A stretch of DNA of 64,000 nucleotides. Origin: Paraphoma chrysanthemicola (lineage: Eukaryota > Ascomycota > Dothideomycetes > Pleosporales > Phaeosphaeriaceae). Of this stretch, positions 53,601 through 64,000 are shown piece after piece (position 1 is the stretch's first letter; each line of letters begins with the position of its first letter). The stretch spans positions 2,666,001-2,730,000 of the forward strand of contig JAGMWG010000001.1 of NCBI GenBank assembly GCA_020744225.1, given 5' to 3'. A program made the position numbers and the translations under genes. A model generated the notes under the pieces. It saw only the letters and a list, made by a program, of their open reading frames with translations, was not told the DNA's origin and searched no databases.

Positions 53601-53849
53601 TACTCAAAATGCGCCTTGCGAGCGTACGATGAGACCATTGACTTGGAGATTGTTGCGAATGGTGGAACGAGAACGAGAGCGATTAGGGCTGGGTGAAGTT
53701 GTGCATGAACGAAAGCGATAGCGAAAGCGAGGTTAGGGTTTGAGGCTGAACGAAATACGCAACATACGCATACGAGGCTTGAACTTTGAGCTTAACGAGA
53801 TGCGTCCAAACTTACCGCAAGCAGCCTTGCTGTTGGATCGTCAGTAACT

Positions 53850-53897
53850 TCATGGTGTTGAAACCGTTGGACATCATGGAGTTGAAACCGTTGGACG
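53850..53897 (+). repeat. Tandem 24-bp direct repeat, two copies
   Basis: Two adjacent copies of a 24-bp unit, 22 of 24 positions identical, each containing GTTGAAACCGTTGGAC. It lies in non-coding DNA. Confidence 0.9.
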
Positions 53898-55504
53898 AAT
53901 GTGTCGTCATGATGACTAGCTGCGCAGTCGACGCTTCTTGCAGTGTATAGCGTGCTCAGAGGTGTGTATTCATGTGCATTCTCGGCTCATGCGTACCGAA
54001 AATAAAACCACAGCCGTATTCGCACCGAAAATATTGTGGGCATCAAAGGGTCCCGGTAGAAAATGTCCACATCAACAAGAACAGTCCATCTCTGCTTGCA
54101 GCATAGCGTGTTGGAAAGCTTGATATCATGAGCGATCGAGCATCGACAACCACCGGCCAAATCTCGGCCACAAGTGTCATCGGAGTGCAGCAGCGCGAAA
54201 TTTTGATTCGGTGTGCGAGTGCCGTTGTGACTCAATAGGAGGGTCGTACGAGCGCCTGCCCAATTAATGTGGGTTTCAGCGTTCCGTTTCGCTGTACTTT
54301 GCATGATCGTGTGCGTATACACACATTTCTCAAATCCTCGTTGTTAGTGGGAATAATCATCGCAAACTTGTTAAAATACCGATGGGCAACTTTGGCGAGC
54401 CCACCCAGACGTCATCTTGAGTATCTCAACAACATGCATCCTTTATGTGCGATCGATGAATGCAACCTGCCCCAAACTTTACAGGAGTCGAGAACGCTCG
54501 CGACGGTGGGGTAATTTTGCGGCGGAAAAGCGCCGGTTACGGTGTCATATCCAGTGTGTCGGACTGCAGGGATGTCGCGGGTATGGCGTGGAGTCGATGC
54601 AACGGGACGATCGACTATGATTGCCGTTGACGTTGGAAGACATGTCAGCAAACCTCGGACCACGGCTCCGTAGCACGAGGCATGATGTCCGTGTTCGTAG
54701 CTTTGTGCGGATGCAACCGTGAAATCAAACGATTGAGTTGCAGTCACTGCCGGTATGCCCCTAAGGAATCTAAAAGTGTTATAGAGAGTCAGAGCCTGCA
54801 AAGCTTCGGCCAAGTTTCACACTGAGGCCAGGAAACGTCTAAACGTTTTGTTGGCGACCACTGTGTTGCAAATGCACGCGCACGTTCGGAAAGCATCCAC
54901 AGCCTCGTGTTAGTGGGTTTCCCGCAGCCCGAGGTAGGGTCAATTTCAATTTGGGGGGGAGTTTTTTTTTTAACCGGAGCGTACTGTGGTCAAAATGCAC
55001 GCCGGACAGCCCAAAGAAGGCAGAAATTATGCTATAGAGCGTGAAGGGAACGCGCTTGCAACGTGCTGTGACGTGGGTGCGCATACTGTTGAAAAACCGC
55101 CGCAAAAGCTTCTTCAGCCCTGCGATGGTGTGGTGGGCCTGAGGTATGTGGGGCTCAGAATTAAGGCTCGCCTCGCTTTCCCATGTTGTATTGAGCCTCA
55201 CCTCCAAGCAGTCGTCGTTGAAAGTAAAGAAATGACCACAGGCACCCCCGTATCCATGTTTGAGTTCTCCATGGGCGGAAGCGTTAGCCTGTCTCAATTC
55301 ACCATTTGCGTGGTGTTTCGAAATCGCGACTAGGCTTTCTGACATCATGTTGTTGCTTCATGTTTGGATCCCATTCCCACGTTTGCCTCTTAATCATGTA
55401 GAAGTGTCCAGATCATGACAACATGGTCATGCAAATGCGCTATACACCTACTAGAAGACTGTCGGCTTCGGAAGCGTTCACGCAGGGCGACACAACCACC
55501 CTAC

Positions 55505-55532
55505 CACTCCCCCTAGCCCACTCCCCCTAGCC
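55505..55532 (+). repeat. Tandem 14-bp direct repeat, two copies
   Basis: Two exact adjacent copies of CACTCCCCCTAGCC in non-coding DNA. Confidence 0.9.
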
Positions 55533-58500
55533 CCAGCGGAAGGCGGATGGTCATGTCGCCGAACGTCCGAAGAAGGCGATCCCGCTAGAATTCGTCCCTG
55601 ACCTGAGGCTCCAAAGCGGAAAGTGCAAGCGGCTGGCGGAAACTCTTGGACATTCCGGACACTGTGTAATTTTCGACGGTACGTAAGTGATGTCCACGTC
55701 GTTTTGGGGCTTGGAGGGTCAGGAGATCCTGGGCAGGCTTTCTCTGTACTGGGGGTAAATCTGGGTTCTGTGCTCAGACTCTTAGTAGTGCTCGTACGAC
55801 GGCATCGGGTTTTGAGTTCTGCGTGGACAGCGCACACCTGGCAGTGCCATTGGGCGGACAGGTAGTGTCATTTCCTCGACCATACCATCCATTCCCATGT
55901 CGATGCGTCGTCGAGATCGTGAGGCTGTGCATGCCAAAAGCCAAGACGTTGGAAAGCTCGAACTCAACCCCGCGTTGGAGTAAACACCCAAACGGGCTCG
56001 GGTCCAGCAGCGCTGAGAATTAGGGAGTAAGAGCGGCGAATACGTGCGTATCGCAGATGCTTGGGGGATCGGGGCCCGAGCACTCGGCGACTCGGCATCC
56101 TCGCTTCCCGCTCGCAACGGTGCCGAGAACGAGAACGATCAGCCTCGTGTGTGGCTGGAGAGCAGACCGCCGCGTATTCCAACCCTGAATACGTCGACCC
56201 ATCCACAACCACCAATGATTGGCATCTTGGCTGCCTTATGATTTGCGGGCCCGACGCGTTGTCTCTATCTTCATTTTACTGAGGAGCACTTCATGCAAAT
56301 GCTGACTTGTCCATGTTGTAGCCCGATTTGCTCAGGGGAGGCTTGACCTCTCTAACCACGGTCCGTGGTGCAGTCAAAGGATAGGGGTAGAGCCCGGATT
56401 CTCCCATGATGAATGAGGCGTTGATCATAAAACATTTGCATGAAGCATTGGTGCAACAGTGATCTGGTTGTCGGTGAGCAAGGCCGACGATGTACAGTAG
56501 ATGCCTTGGAACATTTAGTAATGTTGTCGTCCTGCTAGCCCTGTCATTACCAAGCCCAAGACGACGCAAGGGTTGGCCTATGACATAAGCGAAGGCGGTT
56601 TCTCTTTACGAAGTGGTGTTAGAGGCATCCGTGGCGCCCATCTAGACATTGCTGCAAAGCTACGAAGTGCGGGGAAGCGTGGTGTGGTCCTTGAGCTGCT
56701 ATGGGCACCGTCGCTCATGAGATGACATGCTTCTCGACCGTTGAGCATGCACAACGGCAGCTTACGACGGGGAGCGACTCATTGTAGCTCACTTCGAGAA
56801 CTCTACATGTTAAGATCTGCACCTAGGGCTGAGCGATGTGTCCAATTTGGCACCCAGTGAGGCTGTCCGGCCTTGTTGCTCCGGCCAATATCAATTGAAA
56901 GCATGTTTTGCGAACGCTGGTCGCAGCTTATTCGTGTATGGAAAAGGAGCAAAGACGAGCCATAGATGTGCAATGGTCTCGGCCTCTCTATGATTACGCT
57001 CTGGGGGGCGCACAAGTCAAAACCGCCGGCCACGGCGACGATGAGCGTTGTCAAAATGATAGTCGATGGGATCTGCTGAGGTTTAGGGCTTATTCAAGCG
57101 TGGACTGTGGTCGACGATCCAGTCAGGGGCGAGCATCAGCCCTCGGGTCTGCACCTAGGCGTGATCTTTTGCGACGTGGGGCATGATCGCTCTCAAGGGC
57201 GTAGCATTGGTCGATTCGTAAGCCATGTCAGGAAGCCACCAAAGCGCCGAGGTCGCTCGCTCTCTGTAAGGAATATCGCATATGGACAACGTTAGCAGAG
57301 GTATCCCTCAGGCAGCCAGCTCTGCTGTCAGCGAGCTGCATCAGGACATTTGCCCCATAGAGCGAATGCTGATCTAGATAACGTGTCGCAAATGGCCTGT
57401 GTGCGTAGACATTTCGGCTAATATGCTGACAGCCCATTTGACAGCGCTGACGTTACACGTGAAAGGTAAGTATCGTTCAACAGCAGTACTGGATTCGTAG
57501 AAATCGCTCAACGGTGTAGAATGGGCTGCTGAGAATATACGCCGTATTGATTCGTGTAGATACGACTAGCGCGGCATGGTCGCAACCATCGACAAATGTA
57601 GACTGCTCACAGCCACGCTGCCTGACGACGACTTCTCTAACTCGCACTCCTTCCAATCTCGCAAGACGGCAGAGAAAGGCTCGCGCATCGAAAGGGCTGT
57701 GGTGCGCAAAGCTAGTACCAAGGCCTGACTTGTGAGGACAACTGGTAACAGATAGAGTAGATGAATAAGTGCAGGCAGACCAGGGTAGTACACCAGATCG
57801 CTCCAAGCGAGGAGCATGATAGCCGGCTTTCAGATGGTAGATGTGGGAGGAGATGTGATGGACATATACAAACCGCGGTTGAAAGCCAGCGAACCATTAC
57901 TGCCGCAGCTGCAGGGTGTTGATAAGCAGAAAAGGCGCATCGCAGGGTCTGCGAGCGCCAACTCGAAGTCGTCTCATACGAAGCGCAAGTACCAAGACTT
58001 ACCCAGTTGGAGCAGATGTGGCTTTCAATTGAGTTACTCGAGTGTGGTCAGCAGCCTCAACCGATGCACCTGAATGCACGTGTCTTCGTAGTACACTGAT
58101 GGGACCCGCGCGCCTGCTCTGAAAGAACATTTCGGGATTGATAATGTTGCTTAAGCCGACGGGAAGCCTGTTAGCATGATTGAATACCTTGATAATTTTG
58201 CGGATGTGGATGTGTGCATATGATCGCTCCTAATCCCGCAGCTACTCGCTTCTTACCGCATCCGTCCTGTCAGGCATACCGCTTGGGACATGCCGCGAGC
58301 GATTTTAAGGGGCCCAAAAGAGCAATGATGTTGCGAAATGGAGATGGCTCGGCGGGTGGAAAACAGTCAGCGAGAAGGTTTTTGTGATTCGGCCGAAGCG
58401 CAGCGTGGGTATCGTCCGGGACGGGGCACGAATAACGTTATTAGTGATGAGCCATAATGATGACGCCGACAGCTTCAACTATTGTACGACTACCGGCGTC

Positions 58501-59226
58501 TTGTGCCTGGTGAGGCAGACCCGGGGTGCAGCGTGGGCGCGGTCGATCTGACAGGGCGGGCAGAGACGTGTACTTCGACGAGTACTTGGTCAAGTTGGTC
58601 CGCACGATCTCGGGCGTGGATGTGGCAGTTGCCGCGAACCGAGAGGTGCTGCGATCTCTGGCGCGTTTCGAGCCTTCACATTCTGCACACTATGAGCAAG
58701 AAACGTCACATGTACCATGCTCTGGTCGAGCAGCGATTCGGCGGCATTTGGCCTTTTCCACATCCACGGTCCGCGTGTTGGCCGATTCCGCGCATCGCTT
58801 TGTCACTCGTTGTCCGCCGAATTCGAGCCCAGCGTCTTTGTAAGGTTGGCGCAGCGCCGCCAATCCTTGCACCCTTGCATGGCCGCTAATGTAATCCAAC
58901 GTGCTCCGATTGATGATGTGTGGTGACCAGGGTGCTTTTGCAGGGTAGGGTGGGTCCACCCTGTAATATACTTTCACTACCGAGCTTCTGCGCCCAAACA
59001 CGCACCTTAACGCCGAACGTCCGCCTGCAGCTGCCCTCTGACGTGAACAGATATAATGCCATGCTACCCACTCAGGCCATGGCGGCACTCAGGATTCATC
59101 TTCCCACCTACAGAAAGAGATATTCGCGTCGCTTGATTCGTCTTTGGATATACAATCAATACCACTCACACTCATCGGCCAATACCTACCTGCCTCCAAC
59201 CTTGACAAGATTTCTCTCACACTAGC

Positions 59227-60237
59227 ATGTCCTCACATAGATCGAGTTCAATGGAAGCACAAGACAACATCCGGAAGCGAGTTTGTAAGGCTTGCGATCG
59301 CTGTCGATTGAAGAAGTCAAAGGCATGTAGTTCATACATATGAATAAGGGCAAGAGCTAACTTTAGTAGTGCGATGGAGCAAGTCCCTGCAGCCGGTGTA
59401 AGGCTGATAATGCCATCTGTGTCTTTGGCGAAAGGAAGAAGTCGCAAGATAAGGTGTATCCCAAAGGGTATGTTAGGCTCCACAGCAACACGAAAGACCA
59501 AGTCTGACTTTAGCAGATACGTTGAGATGCTCGAACAACAACAAACTCAGCTCGTTGCTGGTCTCCGTGAACTGTACAGCAGATTACAGAAGGGCGAAAG
59601 CTGGCCAGGGCAGCCACTGCGCGAAAGCTCAGGAGGCCATCCGTTGACCCACGATATTCTCGAACGGCTAGATCTCCTACACCCTTCGAGTGAGCACAGC
59701 AGCAATTACGAAGGCTTCGAGGAGGATTGCAACAGGATGCAGCAGAAGTTGCTCGAACGCGGCGCACCATTCACCCGCCGACGCGGATCAGTCAGCTCCG
59801 ATTCCGACCACGGTCACGCATCGTCGAATTCATCGTACAACGGCACACCTACAACGAGATCGTTCGCATTCGACGGCCCGTTTGCTCGACCCAATGCGCC
59901 CCCAACACCGCCAATGAACAGCCCGTTCCCCCGACAGTCGCAAATCGTATCTCCCGTTAAGCAAGAATCACCGCTGGTTGCTTCCACATTCATGAACACG
60001 GGCGCTCTCGACCCTTCGGCCCTGTCGCGCGCTGCGTGGATGAACGATTCGATGATGATGGACGACCCTGTCGACTTCAGCAAACCAATGTACGGATTTG
60101 ACACTTTCGGCGGATACGACCAGTCTATGATGATGGACACAATTGCGATAAACCCCAATGACCCCATGATGCCGGATTGGAACAGCGCAGCGGATTTGGA
60201 TTTCAGCTCCTTCATACAAAATCCCGTCGGCGCCTGA
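59227..60237 (+). CDS. Zn2Cys6 transcription factor
   Basis: Fungal-type binuclear-cluster DNA-binding protein. Three exons, 59227-59322, 59370-59467 and 59517-60237, give 304 residues. The Zn2Cys6 motif spans the first junction: ACDRCRLKKSK joins CDGASPCSRCKADNAIC, giving all six metal-binding Cys. The first intron begins with GC (AAG/GCATGT) and ends TTAGTAG, so it is a GC-AG intron at the conserved position just before the third Cys. The second intron is 49 nt. VYPKGYVEMLEQQQ and the following helix (LVAGLRELYSRLQ) form the linker and coiled-coil dimerisation region. The rest is Ser/Pro- and Met/Asp-rich and would act as the activation region. The middle homology region common in larger family members is absent. 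Relatives with the YPKGYVEMLEQQQ signature are sometimes labelled Fcr1-like, which I consider tentative. Confidence 0.9.
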
Positions 60238-61201
60238 TAGGTCCGGCCTTATCTCCGCTCATTCCTTCTGTCTTCATGTAGCGTTCAAGCGTTCATTTCT
60301 CGAAAAGGGCATCAATCGGCGTTCGGTCAAGGGTTCGGTCAATCGGCGTTATTGGTCATCGAATGATCTCCAGGGCATTACATTCGGTGAAATCACGATA
60401 TCCGTTGTTTCTTTCGAGCGTTCACTATGACGATGGCAGCCCGCTGTTACAGAGTCGCGGGAACTACCTGAACTGTCAGGCTGTATGAATAGAACATCAT
60501 TAGCACTGCATATTTCCACCCAATAGGCAATAATCATTGTATCATACCTTCGCAATCGTTGGGTGTTGTGCTGTTATCGACCAAAAAAATTGTGAGTGGC
60601 GCACAGATCATCGCTGACCAAGCCTCCAAAATGAGACGGACGAAAGCCGCAAGCATGAGGTCGGAAGTCGCAACCGTTCCCCGCGCCACCAGCAGCGAAT
60701 GAGGAAACTTCCAAATTAGGCCTTCCGATCAGATTGTCGGACACTGTACTTGATATTGAGGTACTTCCCAGCTGTTCCTCACGTGCTGCGACAAGGCGGA
60801 AGAATTAACGTGCTCCACAAGCTCATTAGGCTAATGAACACCATGGTTATCTACACGCAAAGCATGCGGTGTCCATCTATCTTTTCCTCTTGTTGCGACG
60901 CACGATATCGACCACATCAGTCCACTCATCAAGACTTATCAGGAGAAGGCTAGGTCCAGTTACATGAAGGGAGCGGCTCAGGTGAGTGTTCACGAGACCA
61001 CGGCAGCCCCTCATCGGTGTTCTTCCACAGTACCCCTCCTGCCGCCAGATCTGGTTACATCAGCCCACGAGAGCACCTCATTCGATGACCCTCGCTTTGA
61101 TCCCCGCATAGCTCAAGCTGAAGTCCTAACTAGAGTTTCGCAGATCATACTATTGCGAGTCCTCAGTTAAACTAGACTGTTTCTAGACATTTACTCTCAT
61201 C
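60238..61201. other. Intergenic between Zn2Cys6 factor and aldose epimerase genes
   Basis: 964 bp. The first part is the transcription-factor 3' trailer with interleaved direct repeats at 60312-60350 (TCAATCGGCGTT twice, GTTCGGTCAA twice). The rest holds the epimerase promoter. I see no gene. Confidence 0.4.
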
Positions 61202-62254
61202 ATGTCTTCAGCCAAGGCTTTCACCTTTCTCCCATTGGGTGCAATCATCCAGAAGTTCACGGTCAATGGAAAGAACATCGTACAAGGATTTCCGACAGCT
61301 GAGCTCTACAAGCAATACAACACACCCTATTTTGGGGAAACAATTGGCCGAATCGCAAACCGAGTGTCAGGAGCCAAGATCAATGACTTGAACGGGAAGT
61401 CATATCCACTCGCAGCGAACAACGCCCCAAATTCGCTTCATGGTGGGATCGATGGATGGGGAAAGAGAGTATTCGAAGGCCCTTCGAGCGTTCAGCGCAA
61501 CGGCAAGGAGGCCACTTTCTTCAAGTACATCAGCGCCGATGGCGAGGAAGGATACCCGGGAACTGTAGAATTCCGTGTATGGTATGTGCAGGAGACGGAG
61601 AAAGTCGACGGCAACGCTCACGAGGTTTTGCACATCGAATACGAGGCCGAGCTAGTGGGCGATGAGGTCGAGGAGACAGCCATCAACGTCACCAACCACA
61701 GGTAATTCTGGCTTGATATTCGCGATTGAACACTTTTTTAACACTTTTCTAGCTACTTTAACCTGACTGCTGGCCCATCAATCGCTGGAACCGAGGTTAC
61801 CCTGTCCACCAACAAATATCTTGTGGTTGACGAGAACCTTATTCCACAAGGACCAATTGAGGATTTTCCTGGTGTTAAAGCCAACACTAAGTTCAAACTG
61901 GGCGAGCAGGAGCCTGATATCGACCACTGTTTCGTCGTAAATACCGATGCCAACAATATCCCAATCGACACGCGATCGCAGCCTTTGGAGAAGCTTGCAT
62001 CCTTCTACCATTCAGAAAGCAAGATTCACCTTGAGGTTTCCAGCACGGAGCCCACTTTTCAGTTCTACACTGGCAAGCACATCGACGTGCCTGCTGTTGA
62101 AGGCCTCCCTGCTCGGAAGTCCCGTTCTGGATTCTGCGTTGAGCCCGCCCGCTATGTCAATGCTATCAACGTCCCCGAGCAAAGATCGCAGATGCTGCTC
62201 AAAAAGGGCGAGAAGTACGGCTGCAAGATTGTCTACCGTGGCTGGCAGGTATGA
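61202..62254 (+). CDS. Aldose 1-epimerase (mutarotase)
   Basis: Interconverts alpha and beta anomers of aldoses, feeding galactose and glucose metabolism in the cytosol. Two exons, 61202-61701 and 61753-62254 (51-nt intron, GTAATT...CTAG), give 333 residues, the usual size for single-domain members. Catalytic and binding residues are visible: H80 in NSLHGGIDGWGK, H166 in NVTNHSYFNLTAG (made across the splice junction), D224 in PDIDHCFVV and the general base E297 in SGFCVEPARYVNA. FGETIGRIANRV, which lines the sugar pocket, is also present. The start ATG at 61202 precedes a beta-rich N-terminus without signal peptide. It has no GAL-type neighbour and is followed by empty sequence. Confidence 0.93.
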
Positions 62255-64000
62255 ATACAGCATTTGCTCGCAGATGTGCAGACAGTCGCAGAAGAATTAA
62301 GAGAATGCGTCCCACCCTCGAATGAGACTTCAGCTTCAGGATACTAGAATCACGTTTCAAGGGTCATTGCGCATTTGACCGCAGCTTCTTGTTCGCCAGC
62401 TTTCCCATCATTGAAAAGCATACACATCGTCCTTTCTGGAAATTTCCCGCTCTTCGTCTGCATAATACTGCACATCTAACATTGCCGGCACGGTACACGT
62501 GCCTTGCGTATCTTCGTATCACACCGAGAGAGTTCTCGATCTGCCGTACCTCAAAGCCGCATGAAAGTTGACAGCAATCTAACAAAATTGATCGCCCAAC
62601 AGCTTACGTTGTGACAAAATCGCTAGTTAGACTGATCTAGACTCCGGCCACCCCACAAATGGCAACACGTTGCACAACGTCATAAAACAGCGATGGTGTT
62701 TCTGGCAACGAAGCTTGGCCTGCATGTGCTTGCGCTACTGTCTGTGTCTGCATATTGCCCATTGCCGAACAACCGAAACGACGCTAAAATATGCCAAAGT
62801 TAAACCAGACGTCTGGAGCATCTGCTTAGATACCTCTCGTACTGCAAGAAACTTGGCGACTTGTTTATCGGCGAGCGCTTTTACTTGCAAGCATCAGCTC
62901 CTTGCTTGCAGGCATGACAAGCAGAAGAGCACTAACGCGTAGCCTGCACACTAGTCTAGACTTACCAACAAAACAACTGCAGTTATTGGACATTCGCTGC
63001 ACTCGTAAGAGCCTTGATCTTGCTGACAACGATGGATCAGGGCAGTATTGCCATTAGCTCAGCACGCTAGCGAAGTGCTTAGCATATTACCTTGCAGCAG
63101 TTGACGTCAAAGCGGCACCACCACACGCCTATCAGATGTTCTGGAATTCGGCCCGCCACACATCAGTTCCATTGTTCCTGCATGTCCACATCTTCAGATT
63201 TCTCCCGCTTCTATTGCAGACAGGCCGACCAATGCCATGTCCCAACAACATCAGCACAACGACGAAGTGGGGATGCACTTGACAAATCTGTTACAAAGCA
63301 CGGAGTCAAATCAGTGTTGCGCATTCATTAATCGACGCGCAACGTCCCTGACTGTTGCCCACCGTTTCACACGACGTCGATCGTGCGGAGAGAATTTAGA
63401 CTTCCTGGCTACAAGTCTACTCCACTGTGCCAGCAAGGTCCGGTCCCATTATGTCGGGATTGGAGATTTCACCCCCTCATATGCATGAGCTGACAGTAAC
63501 AGCTCAGATATTGGTTGCAATTCTGCCCAGGTTTGCACTTACTTGGAAACTGCGGAGCCATCATCGCGAGCCTCTCAGCGTCAAATAACTTTCAGCAATG
63601 ACACCGGACTATCAAGTATCACATCTTGATACTAACACGACCCCGTACTTCAACCGACCGATACGATCATACTCAGTCGAACAAGTTTGCTCTGGTGTCA
63701 TTGGTACCACTCACGAACTCAAACCGGAGCCCTGGGTCCATATATTCCAGACACGCGCGTCTATCCGGTTCACCATCAAGATGCAGCATCATAACAACAC
63801 AAACCGATAGCGCAACAATACCGCCTTTGTGCCTACTGCAAGCCACGCGCCACTGCACCCTGCCGAAAATAACCCGGCTGCAATGGTACTGCACCATCAA
63901 TAGTCTGTCCCACGGAACGATCGATAACCTTGTTTGGACCTAAGAATCCCATAGCCACAAAAGCACAGTAGCGAAGACACATTAGTCCACGATAAACACA
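62255..64000. other. Right-end region without a supported gene
   Basis: 1.75 kb with only short open frames that lack motifs. I see no repeat, RNA gene or transposon feature; a gene could begin beyond the edge. Confidence 0.4.

Larger units (their letters stand above)
50639..59226. other. Gene-poor region of 8.6 kb
   Basis: I find no supportable gene on either strand. Open stretches of 100-214 codons exist (for example 52678-53322 and 54839-55348) but lack motifs, hydrophobic patterning or plausible splicing. CpG dinucleotides are frequent, so the region does not look RIP-mutated, and I see no long terminal repeats or transposase. Local features are a tandem 24-bp duplication at 53850-53897, a tandem 14-bp duplication at 55505-55532, a G7/T10 run at about 54953-54971 and a GGGTGG-type palindrome at 58947-58962. 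The right end must hold the promoter of the Zn2Cys6 gene. Confidence 0.5.

Noticed and set aside
54839..55348. Minus-strand frame of 169 codons in the gene-poor region
   Set aside because: No recognisable domain; passes through a homopolymer run, so it is likely chance.
58480..58860. Helix-like segment VYFDEYLVKLVRTISGVDVA in the gene-poor region
   Set aside because: It looks protein-like for about 35 residues but has no ATG, no splice sites and no extension, so I did not call a gene.
1..64000. tRNA, 5S rRNA, CRISPR and transposase genes
   Set aside because: I looked for B-box-type GGTTCGAATCC motifs, the 5S start, spaced direct repeats, LTR ends and DDE or reverse-transcriptase motifs and saw none. 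A covariance-model scan would be needed to exclude small RNAs.

Overview
The window looks like nuclear DNA of a filamentous ascomycete (Pezizomycotina), most likely a Dothideomycete, although nothing here fixes the species. The reasons are compact genes on both strands with short introns (mostly 45-90 nt, GTATGT/GTAAGT donors, CTAAC/CTGAC-like branch sites), a HET-domain gene, a DUF1996 secreted protein, a Pom152-type nucleoporin, a Bck1-type MAPKKK and a secreted fungal tyrosinase. I support 21 protein genes. I found no tRNA, rRNA, CRISPR or intact transposon.

Layout. 1-8.3 kb: the 5' part of a pyruvate decarboxylase gene (minus, cut by the left edge), divergent from a 1,787-residue Bck1-like MAPKKK of the cell-wall integrity pathway. 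8.9-20.5 kb: an orphan tail-anchored coiled-coil protein, a secreted tyrosinase, a HET protein with an N-terminal ZZ zinc finger, and a UCH37/BAP1-like deubiquitinase. 20.9-30.4 kb: the nucleoporin Pom152, an MFS drug-type transporter, a ThuA-like protein and an F-box protein. 30.9-41 kb: a 1,224-residue four-activity RNA-processing polyprotein, a triple Myb/SANT protein, an orphan four-pass membrane glycoprotein and a DUF1996 secreted protein. 41-50.6 kb: a Mid2-like wall-sensor candidate, the Rab7-GEF subunit Mon1, a small tail-anchored protein, a protein tyrosine phosphatase and a small probable mitochondrial protein. 50.6-59.2 kb: about 8.6 kb with no credible gene. 59.2-64 kb: a Zn2Cys6 transcription factor, an aldose 1-epimerase and an empty right end.

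Most neighbours are unrelated housekeeping or accessory genes, so this is not a biosynthetic cluster. Two genes could share a pathway: the Bck1-like kinase and the Mid2-like sensor both fit cell-wall integrity signalling, but they lie about 33 kb apart.

The most striking item is the gene at 30892-34665. One polypeptide carries, in order, a 2H phosphoesterase (LigT/cyclic phosphodiesterase-like), an endonuclease/exonuclease/phosphatase domain, a poly(A)-polymerase-type nucleotidyltransferase with its central and RNA-binding domains, and a C-terminal MJ1316 (formerly DUF504) domain, which is predicted to recognise RNA cyclic-phosphate ends. This is the architecture expected of an RNA-end repair and retailing machine. 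It is transcribed divergently from an F-box gene, with a perfect palindrome in the shared promoter.
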